DNA of 64,000 bases, from the NCBI GenBank assembly GCA_900539665.1, contig UQCV01000002.1, positions 10,535-74,534 of the forward strand, read 5' to 3'. Source of the stretch: an uncultured Succinivibrionaceae bacterium. Lineage in GTDB: Bacteria > Pseudomonadota > Gammaproteobacteria > Enterobacterales > Succinivibrionaceae. The notes under the pieces are model-generated. The model had not been told where the DNA came from. It saw only the letters and a program-made list of their open reading frames with translations, and did not search any database. Positions 19,147 to 28,049 of the stretch are shown here, one piece after another; positions within the stretch are counted from its first letter, which is position 1, and every line of letters begins with the position of its first letter. The position numbers and the translations under genes were made by a program.

Positions 19147-22032
19147 ATGAAAATAGAATCGCTCAGCGTGGATTTGGAAACCCGGAGCAGCATAGACATT
19201 ACAAAGGCTGGAGTCTACAAGTATGCTGAATCACCTGATTTCGACATTCTGCTTTTTGGGGTTTCCGTTAACGGAGGTCCCGTTGCCGTATATGATCTTG
19301 CCACCGGAGACAAAGTACCGGAGGAAATCATCGCCGCCCTGTCGGATGATTCCGTTACCAAGTGGGCCTATAACGCCTCCTTTGAAAGAGTCACTTTGTC
19401 AGTATGGCTGAGACGGAATTATCCACAGCACTTTTCCACATACAGCATTGAGGGAGATCCGGTTCAGAAGTATTTAGATCCGGCAGCATGGAAATGTACC
19501 CTGGTATGGGCAGCCTATAATGGACTCCCCCTTTCACTCGATAAAGTTGGTGCCGTACTTGGCTTTGAGGAGCAGAAACTCAAGGAAGGAAAGGAACTCA
19601 TCCGTTACTTCTGTATGCCGAGCCGAACAGCCGGTCGTAAGTGGAATCTGCCGGAGCACGCACCGGAGAAGTGGGAACTGTTCAAGAAATACAACCGACG
19701 TGACGTTGAGGTTGAAATGCAGATCCAGCAAAGGCTGAAGAATTACCAGGTACCGGACTTCGTCTGGGATGAGTATCACCTGGATCAGGAAATAAACGAC
19801 CGCGGCATCATGATTGATAGACAGCTCGTAGAACAGGCTATCAGAATTGATGAACAGACCAAAAAAGACCTTATGGCAAGAATGCAGAAACTCACCGGAC
19901 TCGATAACCCGAACTCAGTCATGCAACTTAAAGGTTATCTGGCAGACAACGGTCTGGAAACTGAAACTCTTGGTAAAAAAGATATTGCCGCCCTGCTTAA
20001 GTCCGTCCCGGCAGATATGGCAGAGGTACTTGAACTCCGGCTGCGGCTTGCCAAATCATCAGTTAAGAAGTACCAGGCAATGCAGAATGCTGTATGCAAT
20101 GACGGCCGCTGCCACGGAATGTTTCAGTTTTACGGGGCTAACCGCTCTGGTCGATGGTGTCTTACAGGAGATCACGAGGTCCTTACCCCAGATGGCTGGC
20201 AGAGACTTGATGCATGGAAAGGAGGATCAATCGCTTGCTGGAACTCAACCTCTGCGGCAGTGTCTTTTCAGCTTGCCGAGCAAGTTTCCTTTGACTACAC
20301 AGGACCAATGTACACCTACCACGATGGCAGAATCGATCAGTGCTCCACACCAGATCACAAGATGTGTGTTCAACGCAGATGCGGCTCTCCATGGACGGAC
20401 ATGACAGTTGAGGAAATGGCAACCTGTCGCCCTAGCATTCCGATGCACGGCTACAGATATCATCGAGGTTGTGCTAACCCTGTATGGTTACGCGTTCTGA
20501 TAATGACTCAGGCAGATGGACATTACACAGCCGATGGTTCTGTCAGATACCATTTCAAAAAACAGAGAAAGATTGAACGTTGTAAACACCTTTTGAGAAA
20601 GGCTGAAATATCGTTTATAACATCCGAGCAAAAAGATACAACAGTCATCACCGTTCATGCCAGGGCTGTGCCTCTGTGGCTCAGAGAGTTCAGAACCAAG
20701 ACTTTCGGCTTCTGGCTACTTGATGAGAATCCTGACATTTTCTTTGATGAATTGCCGAATTGGGATGGCTATTATGCCGCTCCAAACAGCATCCAATATT
20801 CCACATGTAACAGGCAGAATGCCGATATTGTTCAGGCTTTGGCACACATGTCTGGGAGATGTGCATCGATGCGAGTAAAAAAGCATAACGAAAAGAATGC
20901 CAATTGGCATGATGCCTATATTGTGGATATCTGGCTAACCCCGGGGGACAGCCATGAAATCAGAGTGAAACCAACGATAACTGACTTTAGCGGAAAGGTT
21001 TATTGTGCCGTCTCCCAGACTGGTTATTTTTTGGTACGCCGAGGAGGGAAAGTATGGGTTACAGGAAACAGCGGACGCCTTGTGCAATTGCAAAATCTGC
21101 CTCAGAACCATATGTCAGATTTGGAACAGGCTCGTGATTTGGTGAAAGCCGGTGACTATGAAATGCTAAATATGCTGTATGATTCCGTTCCGAATGTTCT
21201 ATCAGAGTTAATCCGTACAGCTTTCATCCCACGTCCCGGTTACAAGTTTATCGTCAGCGACTTCAGTGCCATTGAAGCAAGAGTGTTGAGTCACCTGGCA
21301 GGCGAACAATGGCGAACAGATGTATTCCGCAATGGCGGTGATATTTACTGCGCCAGCGCCAGCCAGATGTTCCACGTTCCCGTAGAAAAGCACGGAGCCA
21401 ACAGCCATTTAAGGCAGAAAGGCAAAATAGCGGAACTCGCCCTTGGTTACGGCGGCTCTGTCGGAGCACTTAAAGCCATGGGAGCACTCGATATGGGGTT
21501 ATCCGAGGATGAACTGCAACCGCTGGTTAATATGTGGAGGAACTCAAATCCGAACATAGTGTCTTTTTGGTGGCAGATAGATAATGCAGTAAAGACCGCC
21601 ATTCAGTTGCACACCACTGAGAAAGTCGGCTGTCTGGAATTTACCGTTAAGAACGGCATGCTGTTCATTACTCTCCCTTCAGGCAGAAAGCTAGCCTACG
21701 TTCAGCCCCGTATCGGCATGAACCAGTTCGGTGGAGAAAGCGTCACTTATATGGGGGTTGATGCCACCAAGAAATGGAGCCGAATCGAGAGCTACGGACC
21801 AAAGTTTGTAGAAAACATCGTTCAGGCTGTCAGCCGGGACATTCTTGCCTATGCCATGCAAACTCTTAAACACTGCTTCATAGTCGGCCACGTTCATGAC
21901 GAACTCATCATAGAATGCTCTGAAAAGGTCTCTCTTAAAGCCGTCTGCGAGCAGATGGGCAGAACACCTGAGTGGATTCCGTGGTTGGTTCTCAGAGCTG
22001 ATGGGTATGAAACAATGTATTACAAAAAATAA
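19147..22032 (+). CDS. Phage family A DNA polymerase with an in-frame intein (961 aa)
   Basis: This is a phage Pol I-type replicative polymerase. The N-terminal 3'-5' exonuclease has SVDLETRSSIDI (D-x-E) near residue 7. The polymerase domain has motif A FIVSDFSAIEARVLSHLAG near 705, motif B RQKGKIAELALGYGGSVGAL near 762 and motif C GHVHDELIIE near 920. The exonuclease-polymerase chain is interrupted by a 304-residue intein at residues 338-641, between GANRSGRW and SGRLVQLQNLP, a conserved template-strand-binding motif. Spliced length is about 657 aa, normal for phage enzymes. GAGGATTGGAATT sets the start at MKIESLSVDL. Confidence 0.94.
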   Translation: MKIESLSVDLETRSSIDITKAGVYKYAESPDFDILLFGVSVNGGPVAVYDLATGDKVPEEIIAALSDDSVTKWAYNASFERVTLSVWLRRNYPQHFSTYSIEGDPVQKYLDPAAWKCTLVWAAYNGLPLSLDKVGAVLGFEEQKLKEGKELIRYFCMPSRTAGRKWNLPEHAPEKWELFKKYNRRDVEVEMQIQQRLKNYQVPDFVWDEYHLDQEINDRGIMIDRQLVEQAIRIDEQTKKDLMARMQKLTGLDNPNSVMQLKGYLADNGLETETLGKKDIAALLKSVPADMAEVLELRLRLAKSSVKKYQAMQNAVCNDGRCHGMFQFYGANRSGRWCLTGDHEVLTPDGWQRLDAWKGGSIACWNSTSAAVSFQLAEQVSFDYTGPMYTYHDGRIDQCSTPDHKMCVQRRCGSPWTDMTVEEMATCRPSIPMHGYRYHRGCANPVWLRVLIMTQADGHYTADGSVRYHFKKQRKIERCKHLLRKAEISFITSEQKDTTVITVHARAVPLWLREFRTKTFGFWLLDENPDIFFDELPNWDGYYAAPNSIQYSTCNRQNADIVQALAHMSGRCASMRVKKHNEKNANWHDAYIVDIWLTPGDSHEIRVKPTITDFSGKVYCAVSQTGYFLVRRGGKVWVTGNSGRLVQLQNLPQNHMSDLEQARDLVKAGDYEMLNMLYDSVPNVLSELIRTAFIPRPGYKFIVSDFSAIEARVLSHLAGEQWRTDVFRNGGDIYCASASQMFHVPVEKHGANSHLRQKGKIAELALGYGGSVGALKAMGALDMGLSEDELQPLVNMWRNSNPNIVSFWWQIDNAVKTAIQLHTTEKVGCLEFTVKNGMLFITLPSGRKLAYVQPRIGMNQFGGESVTYMGVDATKKWSRIESYGPKFVENIVQAVSRDILAYAMQTLKHCFIVGHVHDELIIECSEKVSLKAVCEQMGRTPEWIPWLVLRADGYETMYYKK
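20158..21069 (+). other. Intein with LAGLIDADG-type homing endonuclease inside polA
   Basis: The insert starts with Cys1 (CLTGDHEVLTPDGW, block A), has block B CSTPDHKMCV with the TxxH motif, a LAGLIDADG-like block LIMTQADGHYTADGS, a second degenerate block around ELPNWDGYY with the following QNADIVQALAHMSG, and ends KVWVTGN before Ser+1. The penultimate residue is Gly rather than the usual His. Removing 304 codons restores a continuous polymerase motif. Splicing is inferred. Confidence 0.92.
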
Positions 22033-22088
22033 CAAAGGACAAAAAGTATTAGATTTACACCTCTACAGTAGAAAAAATTATGATTAAG

Positions 22089-22101
22089 TGTAATAATTAC
22101 A
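22089..22101. promoter_or_regulatory. Palindrome upstream of the restriction gene
   Basis: tgtaataattaca is a perfect 13-nt palindrome 29 nt before the endonuclease start codon. It may be an operator for a regulator such as the small XRE protein at 29.5-29.7 kb, but no matching site was traced. Confidence 0.3.
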
Positions 22102-22129
22102 TAATTGTCTATTGCTGGAGGTATTTGTT

Positions 22130-22672
22130 ATGGCATTTTATGATGAGCAACATCAAAGGGAAATAGCAAACATAGAACGAGTATGGAGCAATCTTCAAGA
22201 ACTTAGTCAATTGGCTCGTATGTACGGGATTAATGATATTTTTCAAGATAATGGAGCGAAAATACTTCAACAGCTTATCTATCTTAAAATGAAGCTTCTG
22301 CCTGGCCGAGAAGGAAATGACTGTATTTCTGATAGTGGCACCGAATGGGAAATGAAATCCATAAACCTAGAAACATCTGCAACAGGATTTAGCACCAATC
22401 ATCACACAAACCACGATATTATTAACAAATACCGTCAAGTTCCTTGGTCATTTGCAATATACTACGGGATTAATCTTAACGAGATATACGTAATGACTCC
22501 TCAAATGTTAGAACCTCTTTTTAAACACTGGGAAGAAAAACTTCTAACAATGAGCCATTTAAATAATCCAAAGATCCCCGTAGCTTTCGTACGCAGTAGT
22601 GGTATTCGAGTCTATCCTATTGACAAAACAAATCCTATTGACCCAGATTCTATAAACATTAGATACTACTAA
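22130..22672 (+). CDS. PvuII-like type II restriction endonuclease (180 aa)
   Basis: The protein follows R.PvuII closely along its length: GINDIFQDNGAKILQQL near residue 38, LLPGREGNDCISDSG near 60, EWEMKSINLE near 77 with the catalytic E-x-K, GFSTNHHTNHDIINKYRQVP near 95, and NNPKIPVAFVRSSG near 150. R.PvuII is a homodimer cutting CAG/CTG to leave blunt ends, so the same CAGCTG site is predicted. GGAGGTATTTGTT sets the start. Its methyltransferase partner is convergent, with stops 31 bp apart. In the PvuII operon the genes are divergent with a C regulator between them; that arrangement is absent here. Confidence 0.95.
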   Translation: MAFYDEQHQREIANIERVWSNLQELSQLARMYGINDIFQDNGAKILQQLIYLKMKLLPGREGNDCISDSGTEWEMKSINLETSATGFSTNHHTNHDIINKYRQVPWSFAIYYGINLNEIYVMTPQMLEPLFKHWEEKLLTMSHLNNPKIPVAFVRSSGIRVYPIDKTNPIDPDSINIRYY

Positions 22673-22703
22673 TCAGCGTAAGCACAGATTATTCTGTGCT
22701 TAT

Positions 22704-23648
22704 TTATAGCTCAATATCGCCCCCATTATTTATTTTTTTGTAGTATATCTCAGCACTATCTTCGTCTTTAACAAATCTAAATACAGAACTGGCTACATAC
22801 TCTTCAGATAGTTCAAATGTAAGCCACCGTCGGTTATGCCTTTCTGCAACCATTCCAGTTGTATTGCTTCCACCAAAAATGTCAACAACCAAATCTCCTT
22901 CTTCAGTCAAAAACTTTATAAAGAATTCAGGAAGTGCTGCAGGGTAACGCGCTGGGTGCCCCTTAACTCCACATCTTTTACAATAGCGCAAGTACTGACT
23001 GTTACTTTCGCTATTTGGTATTTGAAGCATATTTGATGGGATAGCGCCCCCATTATTAGTTGTCCATGAGGATATAGTCAAAACATGCCCTGAAGGCCTT
23101 TCAACACTATCTCCTTTAATATAATTTTCTGGATGATCAACCAAGTTTTGCATTCTACCAGAATAAGGAACAAGCACATTCTTAACATTAGCCTTACACA
23201 ACTTTGGATTCTTGCAAAACCACCATACAGTATTAACAGATGTTTTAGCTCTAAGCTTACGTTTATTCACCCACTCTATTGGCGCAGGAAGAGCTGACGG
23301 ATTATGCCAATAAAACGGTTGAGCCAATTTAAAACCTATTTCGTCGACCATTTTAATTAAAGTTCTAAACTGGTATAAACTATATGATGGCTCCCCTTTT
23401 TCATAAGCTCCACCAATATCAATTACAAAACTACCATCGTCACGCAATTTATTAAATGAAACTTTCCCAAATTCGCACAGCCAATCTACATAACTATCCT
23501 GATCTTCATTACCATAGGATTTTTTCCTTTGAAGAGCAAAAGGAGGACTTGTTACTATCAAGTTTATGCTGTTATCAGGCAATTTGCTTAATTCAGAGAG
23601 AGAATCACCGCAAATACATTGGCCTAATTTTGTTTTATACCCACTCAT
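22704..23648 (-). CDS. PvuII-like N4-cytosine DNA methyltransferase (314 aa)
   Basis: This is a beta-class amino-methyltransferase with motif IV TSPPFALQRKKSYGNEDQ near residue 33, the signature of N4-cytosine enzymes, and motif I DLVVDIFGGSNTTGMVAERH near 260. The blocks YVDWLCEFGKVSFN, IEWVNKRKLRAKTSVNTVWW and QIPNSESNSQYLRYC match what I recall of M.PvuII, so modification within CAGCTG is expected. Length is slightly shorter than M.PvuII. It protects DNA against the adjacent endonuclease. The leader has only a weak AAGGA, so expression control is unclear. Confidence 0.95.
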   Translation of the reverse strand: MSGYKTKLGQCICGDSLSELSKLPDNSINLIVTSPPFALQRKKSYGNEDQDSYVDWLCEFGKVSFNKLRDDGSFVIDIGGAYEKGEPSYSLYQFRTLIKMVDEIGFKLAQPFYWHNPSALPAPIEWVNKRKLRAKTSVNTVWWFCKNPKLCKANVKNVLVPYSGRMQNLVDHPENYIKGDSVERPSGHVLTISSWTTNNGGAIPSNMLQIPNSESNSQYLRYCKRCGVKGHPARYPAALPEFFIKFLTEEGDLVVDIFGGSNTTGMVAERHNRRWLTFELSEEYVASSVFRFVKDEDSAEIYYKKINNGGDIEL

Positions 23649-23866
23649 TTTTCACATATTCCTTATGGATTTTACATAGTTCTCCAATGAAGTTTTCAAT
23701 TATAAAAGTTTTTATTATTTCAACATCTAGCTTTTTGACGCCAAATAATGTTCTCAATTATCAAATTAGCAGCCAAAACTCATATATGTTGCAACGGACT
23801 TGTTGTAAGATAAGTTTAATCAATTGTACCTTTCGAAGTGATATTAGATTACTATCAGAGAAGAAA

Positions 23867-25342
23867 TCAACCCCTAATATTCTGTTTTCTCAAAAATTTA
23901 ACAATCTGAAAATATTCAAAGCTGGGCTCATTCTGTGAATGATCCCATAGACTCGAAATGATCTCAAAATTACTATCAGAAGACAGTTGTTTACTAAACT
24001 GTTTAAAATGTTCTCTACCGGCCAATCCAATGATCAGCATAGTCCACTTCTTTATCGAAGAAACATTTGTAGAAAAATACATATCCAATACAGCTTTACT
24101 ATCTAAAACAGTATCCTTTAAAATATTGAGGATTAGCTCCCCTGTACGATCGGAATCAATCATATTAATTAACAATGTTGTATAATCTTTACGCATGTTT
24201 TCTTCTATATTTGCTAAAGCATGTGACGACAGCATCTGATTTTCGTTCAGAGCAAGTAAAACGAGCTTTTTTAATGTTTTTTCATTAACACAAATGCCCC
24301 AGGCTGCCGCAGCCCGGATTTCTTCTGTCAACGAAGTGTTTTCAGCCATTTCAATCAATATATTAGTTGCTTTATTAAACATTTGAAGTTCACTAAGAAT
24401 TAAAACAAATTCTAATATATACTCACTTGACTGAAGTGAACTTGCATATTCATAGAAATTGTCCCATACAACTTCGTCTAATCTTATCAGAGAGGAGTAT
24501 GCCTCAAGAATAATTCTCGGATCCTTTTCTCTCTCAATAAGAGAGTATAACTCTGCTACACTTCTATCATTTTTACCTAAATATCCAATCGCCTTCACAC
24601 CAGCATAACGGATTTCTGTGTTTTTACTATTGATGTCATAAAAAAAATCATACTGATAATCATCACATGTTAGCTGTTCCTTCTGAGGCAACACTCCAGC
24701 AATAATAGTATCCTGGGCTCCGAACTTATCACCTGGTTTGCAGTATATATACATACCACTGTCTTTAGCATAAGAATATGTATATTTGCCGCCATCATCG
24801 TAATGTACTACGACCCTGATTTTCGCCAAATTTAAATCTTCAAATACACCTGTAACAACACCGGATTTTTTAGGGACCGTAGTTTTCCATGTGCGATCTT
24901 TTTCCGAACCTTCTGAAGCAGACTTTGCATTTCCTAGTTTACTCTTTAGAATTGTATCTCTAAGACTTTTAGTAGAAAAAACGTTGATACATTGACTTGG
25001 CTTCCAATCATCGTCTTTTTTACCACATTGTACAAAAGCAATGAGGTCCTCATCGCGTAATCCAGCATCCCATCTTCTATCAGGATTGTTCTCATTATCA
25101 GACATTTTTACTTCTAATTTTGTTTTTGCACGGGATTCAATTCTTTTACCACACCGTAAACAAATTAAGTCAGGAAGACGAAGTCTTTTAATTTTTGTAC
25201 TCCATATTTTATTACTTGTGCTATATCGTTCTAGCTCAATTATTCTATGACCTGAAGCATTCAACGTTAAAACAACAGCTTTTGACGAAGTTGCGCCCAT
25301 ACTAATTTTCTCTAAAAAGCTCCAATCTGATTTGAAATTCAT
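23867..25342 (-). CDS. Unrecognised protein: possible PD-(D/E)XK-like core plus HEAT-like repeats (491 aa)
   Basis: I do not recognise this family. Near the N-terminus RLPDLICLRCGKRIES and then KLEVKMS resemble a PD-(D/E)XK nuclease core (PD, then E-V-K) interrupted by a CxxC pair. RRWDAGLRDEDLIAFVQC follows. A middle beta-rich region (KKSGVVTGVFEDL, KYTYSYAKDSGMYIYC) leads to ~250 residues of helical repeats (RYAGVKAIGYLGKNDRSVAE, AAAAWGICVNEKTL) like HEAT repeats. It follows the Hachiman-like helicase gene on the same strand across a 92-bp gap, so it may be a third defence component or an independent gene. Nuclease activity is inference only. Confidence 0.7.
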   Translation of the reverse strand: MNFKSDWSFLEKISMGATSSKAVVLTLNASGHRIIELERYSTSNKIWSTKIKRLRLPDLICLRCGKRIESRAKTKLEVKMSDNENNPDRRWDAGLRDEDLIAFVQCGKKDDDWKPSQCINVFSTKSLRDTILKSKLGNAKSASEGSEKDRTWKTTVPKKSGVVTGVFEDLNLAKIRVVVHYDDGGKYTYSYAKDSGMYIYCKPGDKFGAQDTIIAGVLPQKEQLTCDDYQYDFFYDINSKNTEIRYAGVKAIGYLGKNDRSVAELYSLIEREKDPRIILEAYSSLIRLDEVVWDNFYEYASSLQSSEYILEFVLILSELQMFNKATNILIEMAENTSLTEEIRAAAAWGICVNEKTLKKLVLLALNENQMLSSHALANIEENMRKDYTTLLINMIDSDRTGELILNILKDTVLDSKAVLDMYFSTNVSSIKKWTMLIIGLAGREHFKQFSKQLSSDSNFEIISSLWDHSQNEPSFEYFQIVKFLRKQNIRG

Positions 25343-25434
25343 AAATATTCCTTATTTTTTGCATAAAATAATCTACATTAGTCCTAGATACCAATAGAAG
25401 AGTAACACAAAATAAAAGACTTAATCGTCAAAAA

Positions 25435-28038
25435 CTATGATTCAAACAATTCTGGAATATTATTCAAAACTAGCAGAGCTTCTCTTCTAACGCCAGTACT
25501 CGAACAGTCAAATATTAATGTATTAATTTTTACACCCTCATCAGTTCTTACAATATACACATCTTCATGCTTTTGGATATATGACGCCACCTCTGATGAA
25601 AACCCATTTTTCTGCAACAAAATACAGATTTTATTAGTAGTTCCATACTCAACATACTCATACCAATCATTTGTAAGAAAATCACGATGACGATATTTCT
25701 TCAACTCTGTAGAAAAGCGCATAAAATAGTTAGATAACCTGAAGAGAATAATGTCATTTACATTATTCAATGTCTCTTCAATGACTTTATTACGATGCTC
25801 TTGACCATTATCAAACGGAATTGCTTTTCTGTTGATATTAATGTTCTTACCTACCTTGAATGAGATCGCCTGATCAATAAGATACTTAATCCCTTTTCCA
25901 CTAAGCCATTGGGTGAGCAAAATTGCATAAAATCTCAGCTTTGTATGTTTGCCATTTTTTACCTGGCCAAGTGTACTTGTTTCGTACGTTTCCCAATCAA
26001 ACACATCACATAATTTTTCGAGAAAATTTAGCGTGTCTTGAAAGTCAACATACCCTGACAATAAATTTACCTTCGGATAATCTAAGCCGTCAGCTATTGC
26101 TTTAACCAAACGAGAAACCTGATCAACATTAACATTAATATCATCATCTGGTTCATTCTTATGATGTGTAAAAAATTCTCGAATAATTGAAATATCATTA
26201 GCCGTTAGAACAGTTTCAAATTCTCTGATTACACGCCCCTTTCTCCCAAGCATGATGTCGCGGAGTAAAATGTTAGCTATTTTCCGCATTAACGAATATT
26301 CTTCGTTTGTTTGTTTATCTATCTTCTTTAACTTTGTTTGCCCTTTTTTCAAACAATCAACTACGTATTCTTTCTCTCTGTCTGAGATCGTAGTAATTGA
26401 TAGCTTCTGTGGCTCAACATCCTTTTTAAGGAGTGATACATAATTATTTGGAAAAACCCTACCACCAGGTAAGCACATTAAAAATACATTACCATAAAGT
26501 TTATAGTTAAGCCTGCCAACGCGTCCTATTAGATTTCTAAATTCAACTGACGACATGGGAGATAAACCATTTTTGTAATCAGTTATAAATAAATTGTCAG
26601 CCGGTAGATTAACACCTTCTAATAAAGTACTGGTGCAAAATATCGTGTGTATGCCACCATACTTTTTTCGGAAAAGTTCTTCTATACGCAATCGAATATT
26701 CGTAGGCAAATAACCAATATGATATGCAACGCCCTTCTCTACTGTCTTAGCTAGATAATAATCCTCGTGTATCTGGTCTCTAATTTCTTCAGCCAAAGTC
26801 CGCAATTCGGGATCTTCTTGTCCATGTATCCCCTCAGCATATTCACGCGCAAAGTCGACAACTTTAACTTTTGCATTACAGTAAACAAGATTTTTCTTTC
26901 CCACTCCAAGTTCTTTTACAAACGAGGAAAATGTCCTGTTGGTTTCAATAGATTCTACTATCTGAATACTCTGAGTTAAACTGTTGTAATAACCGAGATG
27001 GTTTGATTGGAGATCAATCAAAAATTTTTCCTGACTTACTGGTGTGAAAGACGATGCCATACACCCTCTTTTACCTTCAACGCTGTTTGGAATCAATTCT
27101 AAATAAACGTCGGGATTAGGTATATTTGGAGAGGCAAACACCACATTAGGACGATGTTCACCTCGATTGAGCATTCCTACAATCTGATAGTAAAATACGC
27201 TTCGACCATTCTTTTCAGAAATGTTCTGAGCTTCATCGATAAACAAATAATGAATGGGAATATCAGGGAAACCAATCAGTTGATACATCAACCTTTCGGG
27301 AGTCATTACGAAGATATAACGATGGGCATTTTTATCTTGAAGAATCGTAGCACCTGCCGAAACGACAATTCTGCAGTCATATTTCTTAAGAGTGGTTCCT
27401 AGCTTATCGGCAAGTTCCTTCGAAACCTCATTTATTAAAGCTTTTGTCGGCACGATAATCGCAAAATTACAATCTGCATTCTTCTTTATTCTCTCACGGA
27501 TAAAAGTTCTCATTACAAACGATTTACCCATCGAAGTTGGGCCTGAATAACTAAAAAAAGCATCCCTTGTCATATGTTCAAAGGCATCTTTCTGAGAACG
27601 TAAAAAATAATGATTCTCTTCCGAGGGGATTCGAAGATAATCCTTTGAGATTTCAGTCGACAATCTGTCAAATAAATTTGATTCAATAAAACCAGGTACG
27701 CTATGACTAATGCCTAGATAATTGCTAGTATTTGATAACACAGAGCCCATAACGTAGCGAATCTGCTCATTATTTGGCATTGTTGCATCCAAAAGGATAA
27801 TAAGTTCCTGCGCTAAAGAATGATGTTGTTCTGAAAATTCTGTTCCTGCTGATTTAGATAATAAATCCGCAAATCGAAGTGCATCATCGATATCAACAGT
27901 TTTATGAGAAGGATTTTCAATTCGAAATACTTTAAAAAAATAGTTATTGAGCAGGGAATCATAGATTTCCTTCAAATATCCATTTTTTTCAATACCTGTA
28001 AAAATTGATTGCCCAAGAGATACTTTATTCTCATTCAT
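25435..28038 (-). CDS. Hachiman-like (HamB-type) superfamily 2 helicase (867 aa)
   Basis: This is a DExH/DEAD-type helicase. Walker A GPTSMGKS is near residue 166 after an ~165-residue helical N-terminal domain. IIVPTKALINEVSKEL (motif Ia) follows, then FIDEAQNISE (motif II, DEAQ) near 268. The C-terminal RecA lobe has TSTLLEGVNLPADNLFI and FRNLIGRVGRLN. It is coupled to the upstream DUF1837 gene, so I read it as HamB of a Hachiman-type anti-phage system. GAGGTACCTAATA supports MNENKVSLGQ at 28038; an in-frame ATG at 28053 overlapping the previous stop is possible. The DNA is AT-rich compared with the flanking phage genes. Confidence 0.85.
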   Translation of the reverse strand: MNENKVSLGQSIFTGIEKNGYLKEIYDSLLNNYFFKVFRIENPSHKTVDIDDALRFADLLSKSAGTEFSEQHHSLAQELIILLDATMPNNEQIRYVMGSVLSNTSNYLGISHSVPGFIESNLFDRLSTEISKDYLRIPSEENHYFLRSQKDAFEHMTRDAFFSYSGPTSMGKSFVMRTFIRERIKKNADCNFAIIVPTKALINEVSKELADKLGTTLKKYDCRIVVSAGATILQDKNAHRYIFVMTPERLMYQLIGFPDIPIHYLFIDEAQNISEKNGRSVFYYQIVGMLNRGEHRPNVVFASPNIPNPDVYLELIPNSVEGKRGCMASSFTPVSQEKFLIDLQSNHLGYYNSLTQSIQIVESIETNRTFSSFVKELGVGKKNLVYCNAKVKVVDFAREYAEGIHGQEDPELRTLAEEIRDQIHEDYYLAKTVEKGVAYHIGYLPTNIRLRIEELFRKKYGGIHTIFCTSTLLEGVNLPADNLFITDYKNGLSPMSSVEFRNLIGRVGRLNYKLYGNVFLMCLPGGRVFPNNYVSLLKKDVEPQKLSITTISDREKEYVVDCLKKGQTKLKKIDKQTNEEYSLMRKIANILLRDIMLGRKGRVIREFETVLTANDISIIREFFTHHKNEPDDDINVNVDQVSRLVKAIADGLDYPKVNLLSGYVDFQDTLNFLEKLCDVFDWETYETSTLGQVKNGKHTKLRFYAILLTQWLSGKGIKYLIDQAISFKVGKNININRKAIPFDNGQEHRNKVIEETLNNVNDIILFRLSNYFMRFSTELKKYRHRDFLTNDWYEYVEYGTTNKICILLQKNGFSSEVASYIQKHEDVYIVRTDEGVKINTLIFDCSSTGVRREALLVLNNIPELFES

Positions 28039-28049
28039 TATTAGGTACC

